Below are positions 8,056 to 15,310 of a stretch of 20,229 nucleotides of DNA, in pieces. Every line of letters starts with the position of its first letter. Position 1 is the first letter of the stretch. The notes below the pieces were generated by a model. The model was not told the origin of the DNA. It made no database searches and saw only the letters and a program-made list of their open reading frames with translations. The stretch lies in the NCBI GenBank assembly GCA_038246575.1, contig JBBRVU010000062.1, forward strand, positions 1-20,229. The letters run 5' to 3'. The translations under genes were made by a program, and so were the position numbers. The stretch comes from JACCUZ01 sp038246575. Its GTDB lineage: Bacteria > Actinomycetota > Actinomycetes > JACCUZ01.

Positions 8056-8139
8056 TCAGCCGCGTCGACAGACCGCGCTCGACACGTGACCGAAGTCGAC
8101 GTGGAGCCGCACGACGAGAGGTGCACCGGTCCGGGACAT
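8056..8139 (-). CDS. Putative actinobacterial leader peptide (27 aa, RTG.ALV.R.HVD type)
   Basis: A 27-codon ORF with RTGAPLVVRLHVDF, then SSAVCRRG and a stop. This matches the pattern I know from small actinobacterial ORFs annotated as 'putative leader peptide' (roughly TG.ALV.RRHVDL.RV.SA.CR), which often precede cysteine or sulfur genes and are thought to sense cysteinyl-tRNA through the near-terminal Cys codon; here Cys is fourth from the end. It starts 38 nt after the aidB stop on the same strand. No sulfur gene follows within the next 500 nt; the next recognisable genes are the HTH protein and glyA. It may be an orphan leader or may regulate the glyA transcript, serine being the cysteine precursor. 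Recognition is from memory of the motif. Confidence 0.6.
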   Translation of the reverse strand: MSRTGAPLVVRLHVDFGHVSSAVCRRG

Positions 8140-8177
8140 GGCACCAACCGTGCCACGCCCGTCGCCGTTAGATGCCG

Positions 8178-9815
8178 TCAGCCGCGCGGGCCTCCGGCAT
8201 CCGGACGCGGTGTCGCTCGGGCGACGATGGCCGCGGTGTCCAGCCCGGGCGGCAACGTGCCCAGCGCCTGACCGTGGTCACCGGCCAGCCGCGAGGCGCA
8301 GAAGGCGTCGGCGACGTACGTGGGGGAGTGCATCACCAGCAACGATCCCTGCAGCACGGCTGCGATGTTCTCGACGAGCCGTCGCGCCGACCCTTCTTCA
8401 GGACCCGCCGCGAGGTCCGCGGTCAGCCGGCTCACCGCGGCATCGAGCCGGGCATCGGCACCGCGGGCTGGCTCCACCTCGGCCAGCAGGGCGTCGACCG
8501 CTGTCGGCTCGCGGCCCAGGGCACGCAGCACGTCCAGCGCGTTGACGTTGCCCGACCCCTCCCAGATCGAGTTCAGCGGCGCCTCCCGGTAGAGCCGTGG
8601 CAGCCCGCTTTCCTCGACGTACCCGTTGCCGCCCAGGCACTCCAGCGCCTCGCCGACCACGGCCGGGGTCCGCTTGCACACCCAGTACTTCCCGACGGCC
8701 ACGGCAAGGCGCAGCAGCTCTCGCTCGCCGGTGTCCACGGCGTGCGCCAGCCGCACCGCGAGCGCGGTGGCCGCCTCGGTCTCGACGGCCAGGTCGGCCA
8801 GCACGTTGCGCATCAACATCTTGTCGGCCAGCGGCCCGCCGAAGGCGCTGCGGTGCGCCGCGTGATGCGTGGCCTGGCTGAGCGCCGCACGCATCAGCGC
8901 CGTCGAGCCGAGCACGCAGTCCAGCCGGGTCGCACTCACCATCTCGAGGATCGTGCGGACCCCGCGGCCCTCCTCGCCGAGGCGACGGGCCAGCGTGCCC
9001 TCGAGCTCGACCTCCGCGGAGGCGTTGGAGCGGTTGCCGAGCTTGTCCTTGAGTCGCTGGATCCGGAAGGTGTTGCGGCTTCCGTCCGGCAGCACCCGCG
9101 GGACGACGAAGCAGGTCAGCCCACCGGGTGCCTGCGCGAGCATGAGGAACACGTCGCACATCGGGGCCGAGCAGAACCACTTGTGCCCGGTGAGCACGTA
9201 CTCGCCGTCGACACCTGTCGGCTCGGCCCGGGTGGTGTTCGCGCGGACGTCGGACCCACCCTGCTTCTCCGTCATCCCCATCCCGGCGAGCAGCCCGACC
9301 TTGCCCGCCGGCACCCGCAGACCTGGGTCGTACGTCGTCGAGGACAGTGCCGGGACCCAGTCCGCAGCCAGCGTCTGGTCGACGCCCAGCGCCGGCACCG
9401 CCGCGTACGTCATCGACACGGGGCACCCGTGACCGGCCTCGACCTGCGACCAGACGAGGAACCCCGCCGCCCGCCGGACGTGGCCGTCCGGCTTCGCCGA
9501 CCAGGCGGCTCCGTGCAGCCCGGCGTGGACCGCGACCCCGAGCAGCGCATGCCAGGACGGGTGGAAGTCGACCTCGTCCACCCGGTGCCCGAACCGGTCG
9601 TGGGTCCGTAGGACGGGAGGGTTCGTGTTGGCCAGCCGACCGCACTCCTGGGCCTGCTCGGAGCCCGCCCGGCGGCCCAGCCGCGACAGGCCGGCGTCGG
9701 CGTCCGGCCCGGCGTACCTGCCGACCGCCTCGACCAGGGCGTGGTCGCAGGCGTAGACGTCGTGCCCGACAAGCGGGGGAGCCTGGTTCGTCACCTCATG
9801 GGTCGCCGGGCTCAT
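8178..9815 (-). CDS. aidB: AidB-like acyl-CoA dehydrogenase family protein
   Basis: FAD-dependent protein of the acyl-CoA dehydrogenase superfamily, AidB branch. E. coli AidB is induced in the adaptive response to alkylation, binds DNA and has weak isovaleryl-CoA dehydrogenase activity. The 545 residues are close to the 541 of E. coli AidB and longer than ordinary acyl-CoA dehydrogenases (about 380). Visible motifs are GMGMTEKQGGSDVRANTTRA, VLTGHKWFCSAPMCDVFLML, RLKDKLGNRSNASAEVE, and the AidB signature GGNGYVEESGLPRLYREAPL followed by NSIWEGSGNVNALDVLR. The 3' part has the extra helical C-terminal domain of this branch. The ATG at 9815 has no Shine-Dalgarno but lies 7 nt after a TACGGT -10-like box shared with the divergent yihY gene, suggesting a leaderless mRNA. 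The physiological role here is inferred only from the family. Confidence 0.9.
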   Translation of the reverse strand: MSPATHEVTNQAPPLVGHDVYACDHALVEAVGRYAGPDADAGLSRLGRRAGSEQAQECGRLANTNPPVLRTHDRFGHRVDEVDFHPSWHALLGVAVHAGLHGAAWSAKPDGHVRRAAGFLVWSQVEAGHGCPVSMTYAAVPALGVDQTLAADWVPALSSTTYDPGLRVPAGKVGLLAGMGMTEKQGGSDVRANTTRAEPTGVDGEYVLTGHKWFCSAPMCDVFLMLAQAPGGLTCFVVPRVLPDGSRNTFRIQRLKDKLGNRSNASAEVELEGTLARRLGEEGRGVRTILEMVSATRLDCVLGSTALMRAALSQATHHAAHRSAFGGPLADKMLMRNVLADLAVETEAATALAVRLAHAVDTGERELLRLAVAVGKYWVCKRTPAVVGEALECLGGNGYVEESGLPRLYREAPLNSIWEGSGNVNALDVLRALGREPTAVDALLAEVEPARGADARLDAAVSRLTADLAAGPEEGSARRLVENIAAVLQGSLLVMHSPTYVADAFCASRLAGDHGQALGTLPPGLDTAAIVARATPRPDAGGPRG

Positions 9816-9834
9816 GTGGCCTACCGTAGAGACG
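9816..9834. promoter_or_regulatory. Bidirectional near-palindromic -10 element between aidB and yihY
   Basis: CTACCGTAG (9821-9829) is palindromic except for its centre base. It reads TACCGT on the plus strand (9822-9827) and TACGGT on the minus strand (9828-9823). Standard -10 to +1 spacing puts the plus start at 9834, the G of the yihY GTG, and the minus start at 9816, one base before the aidB ATG. The two predicted starts are 18 bp apart, the spacing expected for divergent transcription from a symmetric -10. No -35 consensus was recognised on either side. Confidence 0.6.
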
Positions 9835-10916
9835 TGGCGGCCGAAGGGGTGTCCGACGAGCAGGTGAGTGACCGGCGCCGGGCGCTGTCGCTGACCGGCG
9901 TCTTCGGCGTCCTCTGGCGGCTGACCAGGGAGACCACCGCGGTGGCCTTCCGCTACCGCGTGACCGGCCTGGCCGCCGAGGCCGGCTTCTTCGCCCTGCT
10001 GTCGCTGCCGCCGCTGCTGCTGGGGCTGGTCGGCTCCATCGCGTACTTCGGGGACTGGATCGGCGCCGACGTCGTGGCCGACGTCCAGCAGCGCATCCTC
10101 GACGGCGCCCAGCAGGTGCTCACCTCCGACGTTGTCAACGAGGTCATCGCCAAGACCCTGACCGACGTGTTCGAGGGCGGCCGGCCGGACCTGATCTCGA
10201 TCGGCTTCCTGATCGCCCTCTGGTCGGGGTCGCGGGCGCTGAACGTCTTCCTCGACACCTGCTCGATCATGTACGGCCTCGGCGGCGTCCGCGGCATCGT
10301 CAAGACGCGGGCCCTGTCCTTCACCCTCTACGTCGCTGCACTGCTCGCCGGGTCCGTCGTCATCCCGCTGATCCTGGCCGGCCCGACCCTGCTCGAGCGG
10401 GTCACGCCCGACCAGGTCGGCTTCGTCAACGCGCTGTACTGGCCGGTCGCGTCACTGCTGTCCCTCGTGTCGCTGACCTCGCTCTACCACATCAGCGTCC
10501 CCGTCCGGACACCGTGGATCCGCGACGTCCCGGGCGCGCTGCTGACCCTGGCGATCTGGTTCCTCGGCAGCTTCGCGGTCCGCTGGATCATCTCCGTCTC
10601 CGTCGGCGGCACCTCGATCTACGGCCCGCTCGCCACGCCGATCGTGCTGCTGATCTGGCTGTACGTGCTCTCGATCGCGGTGCTGATCGGCGCTGCGCTC
10701 AACGCCGCCGTCGAGAACGAGTGGCCGCGCCGGGAGATCGTCGAGGCCCGCGCCGCGCGCCAGCCGGCCACCCGCGTGGACAAGCCCAACCCCGGCATGG
10801 AGACCGGTGAGGTCGAGCTCCCCCCCAACCGCACGCCCGGGTCGGCGGGCAAGGCGTCCGACGGTGACGCACAGCGCGGCGACAATTCGCTGGCACCGGT
10901 CAGCAAGCGCCGCTAG
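9834..10916 (+). CDS. YihY/BrkB family inner-membrane protein
   Basis: Polytopic membrane protein of the YihY/BrkB family (once mislabelled RNase BN), with no established biochemical function. From the GTG at 9834 it has 360 residues. Family signatures are FRYRVTGLAAEAGFFALLSL near the N-terminus, LISIGFLIALWSGSRALN, and YGPLATPIVLLIWLYVLSIA near the last membrane span. Five to six hydrophobic segments are evident. A hydrophilic tail of about 75 residues, rich in Arg, Pro and Gly, is presumably cytoplasmic. The GTG was chosen over ATGs further upstream because a TACCGT box ends exactly 6 nt before it and no Shine-Dalgarno is present, which fits a leaderless start. Upstream ATGs lie within the divergent aidB gene. 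Confidence 0.9.
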   Translation: MAAEGVSDEQVSDRRRALSLTGVFGVLWRLTRETTAVAFRYRVTGLAAEAGFFALLSLPPLLLGLVGSIAYFGDWIGADVVADVQQRILDGAQQVLTSDVVNEVIAKTLTDVFEGGRPDLISIGFLIALWSGSRALNVFLDTCSIMYGLGGVRGIVKTRALSFTLYVAALLAGSVVIPLILAGPTLLERVTPDQVGFVNALYWPVASLLSLVSLTSLYHISVPVRTPWIRDVPGALLTLAIWFLGSFAVRWIISVSVGGTSIYGPLATPIVLLIWLYVLSIAVLIGAALNAAVENEWPRREIVEARAARQPATRVDKPNPGMETGEVELPPNRTPGSAGKASDGDAQRGDNSLAPVSKRR

Positions 10917-10976
10917 CCTCGCCGAGTCACGATCGCCGGACCTCGCCGGCAGCACCGGATCGCAGAGGAGGACGTC

Positions 10977-11021
10977 ATGCCTGTCGTGCCCCGCCACGTC
11001 CTCACCGGTGCCCGCCGCTAG
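10977..11021 (+). CDS. Fourteen-residue ORF with strong Shine-Dalgarno upstream of rsgA
   Basis: ATG at 10977 is preceded by GAGGAGGA with ideal spacing. The ORF reads MPVVPRHVLTGARR and stops at TAG 11019-11021, 57 nt before the rsgA TTG. The Shine-Dalgarno is stronger than that of rsgA itself. A translated leader peptide is plausible, with tandem Arg codons just before the stop, but no family was recognised. A small GCCGG/CCGGC stem lies just upstream (about 10935-10950). Confidence 0.4.
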   Translation: MPVVPRHVLTGARR

Positions 11022-11078
11022 CGGTTCTCGCTGACCCGCGCAGGGCACCTCCGCCGTACTCCCGGAAGGCCCACTGCG

Positions 11079-12185
11079 TTGAGCGATCTGCCGACGAACC
11101 CCGATCCCGACCTGCTCGTCACCTCCCTCGGCTGGGACAGCAGCCGCAGCACCGAGTTCCTGCCCTACCGCGCCGACCACGTGCCGGCGCGGGTCAGCCG
11201 CGTCGATCGCGGCGCCTGCGACGCGCTGGCTGCCGCCGGTCCGATGCGCCTCACGTTTTCCGGCGCCTTGCTCTCCGCAGCCGCAGCCGACCCGGTCAGC
11301 ACCCCCTGCGTCGGCGACTGGGTCGCCGCCCGCACCTGGTCGGACGGCCGGGTCACTGCCGAGGTCGTGCTGCCCCGGCGGACGGCGTTCGTGCGCGCCT
11401 CGGTCACCCCCGGTGCCTCGCACGGCCAGGTGCTGGCCGCCAACGTCGATCTCGCCGTCGTGGTCGAGGGGCTGCATCCCGAGCCCGACCTGGGCCGCAT
11501 CGAGCGCTTCCTCGCGCTGGCCTGGGAGAGCGGCGCCACCCCGGTCGTGGTCCTGAGCAAGGCTGACCTCGTGCCCGACGCGACCGAGGTCGCCGCCGAG
11601 GTCGCAGCGGCCGCACCCGGGGTCGACGTGCTCGTCGTCAGCGCGGAGACGGGGGAGGGGCTGGAGGGTCTCCGGGCGTACGTCGGGCCGGCGCACCCGG
11701 GCCGCACCCTCGCGCTGCTCGGGCCCTCGGGGGCCGGGAAGTCCACGCTCACCAATGCCCTCGTCGGAGCGACCGTCATGCTCACCCGCGAGCTGCGAGC
11801 TGATGGCAAGGGGCGGCACACGACCGCGCACCGCGAGCTGGTCCCGCTGCCCGGCGGTGGCGTCGTCGTGGACACGCCGGGCCTGCGCAGTGTCGGTCTC
11901 ACCGACGTGTCGGAGTCGCTGGACCTCGTCTTCGCCGACATCGAGGAGCTGGCCCAGGACTGCCGGTTCGGCGACTGCGCCCACGACACTGAGCCCGGGT
12001 GTGCGGTGCAGGAGGCGCTGGCAGCCGGCCGCCTGCCGGAGCGCCGGTGGGCGAGCTATCTCAAGCTGGGCCGGGAGGCGCGCTGGATGGCGATGCGCCA
12101 CGATGCGCGGCTGCGCGCCGAGGAGCGGGCCCGCTGGAAGCGGGTGCACAAGGAGGTCCGGGCCAGCGGCCGGATCCGGCCCTAG
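11079..12185 (+). CDS. rsgA: Ribosome small-subunit-dependent GTPase RsgA (YjeQ)
   Basis: Circularly permuted GTPase that binds late 30S subunits and releases maturation factors. The 368 residues run in the permuted order typical of RsgA: G4 LSKAD (about 159-163), G5 SAETGEG (188-194), G1/P-loop GPSGAGKST (215-223), then G3 DTPGLR (265-270). The C-terminal zinc site C-x4-C-x-H-x5-C uses Cys295, Cys300, His302 and Cys308. The ArgHis switch segment DGKGRHTT is present. The TTG at 11079 was chosen because GGAAGG lies about 10 nt upstream and the sequence reads as a normal RsgA N-terminus from there. The terminal TAG lies in an 8-bp tandem repeat shared with the convergent WYL regulator gene. Confidence 0.95.
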   Translation: MSDLPTNPDPDLLVTSLGWDSSRSTEFLPYRADHVPARVSRVDRGACDALAAAGPMRLTFSGALLSAAAADPVSTPCVGDWVAARTWSDGRVTAEVVLPRRTAFVRASVTPGASHGQVLAANVDLAVVVEGLHPEPDLGRIERFLALAWESGATPVVVLSKADLVPDATEVAAEVAAAAPGVDVLVVSAETGEGLEGLRAYVGPAHPGRTLALLGPSGAGKSTLTNALVGATVMLTRELRADGKGRHTTAHRELVPLPGGGVVVDTPGLRSVGLTDVSESLDLVFADIEELAQDCRFGDCAHDTEPGCAVQEALAAGRLPERRWASYLKLGREARWMAMRHDARLRAEERARWKRVHKEVRASGRIRP

Positions 12186-12221
12186 CGACCTAGCGACGTA
12201 GCGATCTAGCGACCTAGCGAC
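12182..12221. repeat. Five-copy 8-bp tandem repeat carrying both convergent stop codons
   Basis: CTAGCGAC occurs at 12182, 12190, 12206 and 12214, with a variant GTAGCGAT at 12198. The TAG at 12183-12185 ends rsgA, and CTA at 12206-12208 gives the minus-strand TAG of the WYL regulator. The unit carries TAG on both strands, and since 8 is not a multiple of 3 the copies place stops in every frame. Confidence 0.95.
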
Positions 12222-13174
12222 GGGCCGGCCGCTGCCAGCAGTCGTTGGCCGAGGGTGCGCGCGGCGAGCTGCAGCTCAGGGCACCCCACGATCCGGTACG
12301 GCACGGGAATGCCGGCGAGCTGTTCGGCGTACCAGACCGGGTTGCTCGTGCTTGCGACGAGCCGGGTCGTCCCGGCATCGATCGGGTCGAGCCGGCCGAG
12401 CGCGCGGGGCAGGCGCCGCGCCACCGTCTCGGCCGGCGCGTCGACGACCACCTCGACGTCGTACTCCCACCCGACGGCCAGATGCTCGTCGAGCTCGGCC
12501 ACGGGGTCGATGCCCGCGGGCGGGACGAACCTGTCGTCGAGCCGAGTCGCGGCGCTGACGCGGTCGATCCGGTAGGCCCGCCGCGCGTCAGCGCTGACCG
12601 ACCGGCACAGCAGGTACCAACGGCCGTGGCGGACCACCACGGCCCAGGGGTCGACCTCGATGTCCCGTTCCACCCCGGCCTCGGAGCGGTAACCGAGCCG
12701 CACCCGCCGGCGGTCCGAGCAGGCCTCGACGAGCGTGGCCGTGACTCCTGGGTCCGGCCTGGCGGCCGCGCGGTCCGGCGCCGGCGCCGTCGTGCGGCGA
12801 ACGGCCTCGGCCTGGGCAGCCACCGGTGCCGGCAGTGCCCGCACGATCTTGCCCAGGGCGCTGCCGACCGGGGCGGTCGGATCGCTCGCGTCGTGGTGGC
12901 CGTCAAGGACCGCCATGACGAGGCCGAGCGCCTCGGTGGCGCTGAACGTCAGGGGTGGCAGCCGCAGGCCGCGGCCGACGCGGTAGCCGCCGTACGGCCC
13001 GCGCACCGACTCGATCGGGATGCCGGCCTCGCGCAGGATGCCGACGTAGCGCCGGGCGGCCCGCTCGGAGACGCCGAGCTTGTCGGCGAGTCGCTCGGCG
13101 GTGATGCCGGGGCTGCCCTGGACCAGCTCGAGGGCCAGCAGGGCTCGCGCTGTCGGGCTGGAGCTGATCGTCAC
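12206..13174 (-). CDS. WYL-domain HTH transcriptional regulator
   Basis: 322 residues from the GTG at 13174, the usual length of the YafY/PafC-like family. Residues about 8-70 form a winged HTH (ERLADKLGVSERAARRYVGI with the wing GPYGGYRVGRGLRLPPL). The middle contains the WYL sensor domain (VDPWAVVVRHGRWYLLCRS, then RAYRIDRVSAATRLDDRF), and the C-terminal WCX extension ends PSLGR. WYL domains are thought to sense ligands such as nucleic acids; the target here is unknown. The GTG was chosen because homologous HTH sequence starts there and GGGGAC lies 6-8 nt upstream; longer in-frame extensions read as non-coding. It is convergent with rsgA. The last codons and the stop come from the 8-bp tandem repeat, so the C-terminus may vary between strains. 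Confidence 0.9.
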   Translation of the reverse strand: MTISSSPTARALLALELVQGSPGITAERLADKLGVSERAARRYVGILREAGIPIESVRGPYGGYRVGRGLRLPPLTFSATEALGLVMAVLDGHHDASDPTAPVGSALGKIVRALPAPVAAQAEAVRRTTAPAPDRAAARPDPGVTATLVEACSDRRRVRLGYRSEAGVERDIEVDPWAVVVRHGRWYLLCRSVSADARRAYRIDRVSAATRLDDRFVPPAGIDPVAELDEHLAVGWEYDVEVVVDAPAETVARRLPRALGRLDPIDAGTTRLVASTSNPVWYAEQLAGIPVPYRIVGCPELQLAARTLGQRLLAAAGPSLGR

Positions 13175-13227
13175 CGTGGTCCCCGTCCCGGTCGCCGAAC
13201 GTCCGGAATGGACCCTAGCCTGCCGGC

Positions 13228-13275
13228 ATGAGCGACGACCCACTCTGGAGGACGACGACAGGGTCTGGGTGGTGA
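13228..13275 (+). CDS. Possible leaderless 15-residue ORF divergent from the WYL regulator
   Basis: ATG at 13228 starts MSDDPLWRTTTGSGW then TGA. TAGCCT (13216-13221) ends exactly 6 nt before the A, the spacing of a leaderless start. Nothing in frame follows; the DNA downstream is the 3' end of the opposing phosphatase gene. It may be a regulatory peptide, the stump of a deleted gene once divergent from the regulator, or chance. Confidence 0.25.
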   Translation: MSDDPLWRTTTGSGW

Positions 13276-13295
13276 CCTGTCTGATCGAGCTCGGA

Positions 13296-13907
13296 TCAAC
13301 CGGGGGGTGACGAGGCGTTCCACAGCTCGATCGCCGGCGTCTCGCGGTCCCAGCCCAGGATGCACACCGCGGCTGTCGACAGCTGCAGGTGCGCGCCGCC
13401 CGCGGGGCCGAGGCCGATCCACCGGGCGCCGAGCATGCGCGAAAGATGTCCGTGGCAGAAGGCCAGCACGGGTCCTTCCGGGTCACCGTCCGCATCGTTC
13501 GATCTCACGCGGGCGATCACCCGGTCTGCTCGGGCAGCGACCTCGGCCGCCGTCTCACCGTCGCGCGGGCCATCGGCCCACACGGTCCACGCCGGCCGCT
13601 CCTTCCGGATCTCTGCCGTGGTGCGACCCTCGTCGGCGCCGTAGTCCCACTCGGCCAGGTCGTCGTCGATCTCGACATCGCCGAAACCGGCGAGCCGGGC
13701 GGTGTCCCTGGCCCGCAGCCGGGGACTGGTCAGCACTGCGGCGAACGTCGTCTCGCTCAGGGTCGGCGCGAGTGCCCGCGCGGCGGCCTCACCCGCGGGG
13801 GTGAGGGGCACGTCAGTGCGTCCGGTGTGCCGCCCCGACGCGCTCCACTCCGTCTCGCCGTGGCGCACCACCCACAACTGGCGTTGATCTCGGACGGGGC
13901 GGGACAT
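13296..13907 (-). CDS. Histidine phosphatase family protein (phosphoglycerate-mutase-like)
   Basis: 203 residues from the ATG at 13907. The N-terminal QLWVVRHGETEWSASGRHTG carries the RHG signature with phospho-acceptor His16, followed by TDVPLTPAGEAAARALAP, LTSPRLRARDTARL, the acid region LAEWDYGADEGRTTAEIR and the second catalytic His in VLAFCHGHLSRMLGARW. This branch includes acid, sugar-phosphate and nucleotide phosphatases; the substrate cannot be told from sequence. The start was chosen because homology begins at once and a -10-like TAGCCT (13920-13915) ends 7 nt upstream; longer in-frame starts run into the divergent flavoprotein gene. No Shine-Dalgarno is seen, so it may be leaderless. 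It is divergent from the flavoprotein across only 34 bp. Confidence 0.9.
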   Translation of the reverse strand: MSRPVRDQRQLWVVRHGETEWSASGRHTGRTDVPLTPAGEAAARALAPTLSETTFAAVLTSPRLRARDTARLAGFGDVEIDDDLAEWDYGADEGRTTAEIRKERPAWTVWADGPRDGETAAEVAARADRVIARVRSNDADGDPEGPVLAFCHGHLSRMLGARWIGLGPAGGAHLQLSTAAVCILGWDRETPAIELWNASSPPG

Positions 13908-13941
13908 GACCCGCAGGCTATCCGTGCAGTAGGAAGGTGCA
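13908..13941. promoter_or_regulatory. 34-bp divergent promoter region, phosphatase and flavoprotein
   Basis: The whole intergenic space holds TAGCCT on the minus strand (13920-13915), placing a start at or next to the phosphatase ATG, and the Shine-Dalgarno GGAAGGTG (about 13930-13937) of the plus-strand flavoprotein gene. Any plus-strand -35 must lie inside the phosphatase gene. Confidence 0.4.
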
Positions 13942-15306
13942 ATGAGCGAGCAGCAGGTCGACGCGGTCGTTGTCGGGATGGGGCCAGGCGGGGAGGAGGT
14001 CGCGAGCAAGCTCGCGGAGGCCGGCCTCTCGGTGGTGGGGGTGGAGGCCGAGCTGGTGGGCGGCGAGTGCCCCTACTGGGGCTGCATCCCGAGCAAGATG
14101 ATGATCCGCGGCTCGACCATGCTCGCCGAGGCGCGGCGGGTCGGGTCCTACGCCGGGTCGGCGACCGTGGAGCCGGACCTCGGCCCGGTCGCGAAGCGGA
14201 TCCGCGAGGAGGCCACCGACAACTGGGACGACAAGGTCGCCGTCGACCGCTTCGTGGGGAAGGGCGGCCGCTTCGTCCGAGGCCCGGCGGTGCTTGATGG
14301 ACCGGGCCGGGTCAAGGTGGGTGACGACGTCTATGTCGCTTCGCGCGCCGTCGTGGTCGCCTCCGGAGCGGAGCCGGTCATCCCGCCGATCGACGGCCTG
14401 GCCGACGGCCCGTACTGGACCAACCGGGAGGCCATCTCGGCCACCGAGGCGCCGGAGTCGTTGATCGTGCTCGGCGGGGGCGCGATCGGCGTCGAGCTCG
14501 CCCAGTCCCTCGCGCGCTACGGCTCGACGGTCACCATCGTCGAGGCCATGGACCGGGTGCTGCCGCCGGAGGAGCCGGAGGCCAGCGAGGTGGTCGCCGA
14601 GGCGCTGCGCGAGGACGGCATCACCCTCAGGACCGGCGTCGCTGCGCAGAAGGTGACTCGCGAGGACGGTGTGGTCGTGGTGCATCTCGCGGACGGTACG
14701 TCGGTCCGCGCGGCCGAGTTGCTCGTCTCGGTCGGCCGCCGGCCGAGGATCCGGGACCTGGGCCTGGACACCGTCGGGCTGGACCCGTCGGCCAAGGCCC
14801 TCACCGTCGACGAGCGGATGCGCGCCTTCGACGGCGTGTGGGCCGTCGGCGACGTCACGGACGTCGGCGCGTTCACGCACATGGCGATGTACCAGGCGGG
14901 CATTGCGGTCGCAGACATCCTGGGTCGCGAAGGAGAGCCGGCCGACTACCGAGGCCTGGCACGGGTGACCTTCACCGACCCCGAGGTCGGCTCTGTCGGG
15001 CTGAGCGAGCAGGCCGCCCGCGACAAGGGTCTGTCGGTGCGCACCGGTTCGGCGCAGGTCGGGTCGTCGGCGCGCGGCTGGATCCACGGGCCCGGCGGCG
15101 CCGGGGTCATCAAGCTCGTCGAGGACACCGACTCGGGGTTGCTCGTGGGTGCCACCTCGTGCGGACCGTGGGGTGGCGAGGTGCTCTCGATGCTCACCCT
15201 CGCCGTGCACGCCCGGGTTCCCGTGTCGACGCTGCGCACCATGATCTACGCCTACCCGACATTCCACCGCGGGGTTCAGGACGCCCTCGCCGACCTGGAC
15301 AGCTGA
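13942..15306 (+). CDS. Dihydrolipoamide-dehydrogenase-like NAD(P)/FAD flavoprotein
   Basis: Class I pyridine-nucleotide disulfide reductase family, 454 residues. The FAD-binding VVVGMGPGGEEVASKLAEAG is at about 9-28. The redox pair is Cys43/Cys48 in GGECPYWGCIPSK, a CPYWGC motif instead of the CLNVGC of true lipoamide dehydrogenase. An NAD(P)-binding LIVLGGGAIGVELAQSLARYG follows, then FAD-binding GVWAVGDVTDVGAFTHMA and a dimerisation domain. In the C-terminal motif the canonical HPTxxE base pair is replaced by YPTFHR (Tyr438, Arg443), so ordinary dihydrolipoamide turnover by the His-Glu dyad is unlikely. I have seen this variant in a group of actinobacterial reductases of unknown substrate. 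The start has GGAAGGTG 5 nt upstream. An 8-bp tandem repeat follows its stop. Confidence 0.9.
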   Translation: MSEQQVDAVVVGMGPGGEEVASKLAEAGLSVVGVEAELVGGECPYWGCIPSKMMIRGSTMLAEARRVGSYAGSATVEPDLGPVAKRIREEATDNWDDKVAVDRFVGKGGRFVRGPAVLDGPGRVKVGDDVYVASRAVVVASGAEPVIPPIDGLADGPYWTNREAISATEAPESLIVLGGGAIGVELAQSLARYGSTVTIVEAMDRVLPPEEPEASEVVAEALREDGITLRTGVAAQKVTREDGVVVVHLADGTSVRAAELLVSVGRRPRIRDLGLDTVGLDPSAKALTVDERMRAFDGVWAVGDVTDVGAFTHMAMYQAGIAVADILGREGEPADYRGLARVTFTDPEVGSVGLSEQAARDKGLSVRTGSAQVGSSARGWIHGPGGAGVIKLVEDTDSGLLVGATSCGPWGGEVLSMLTLAVHARVPVSTLRTMIYAYPTFHRGVQDALADLDS

Positions 15307-15310
15307 CACC

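Noticed and set aside
8172..9611. 479-codon plus-strand frame opposite aidB
   Set aside because: Shadow of aidB; no recognisable domain.
10452..12149. 565-codon minus-strand frame opposite yihY and rsgA
   Set aside because: Antisense by-product; it crosses two unrelated real genes and has no motif.
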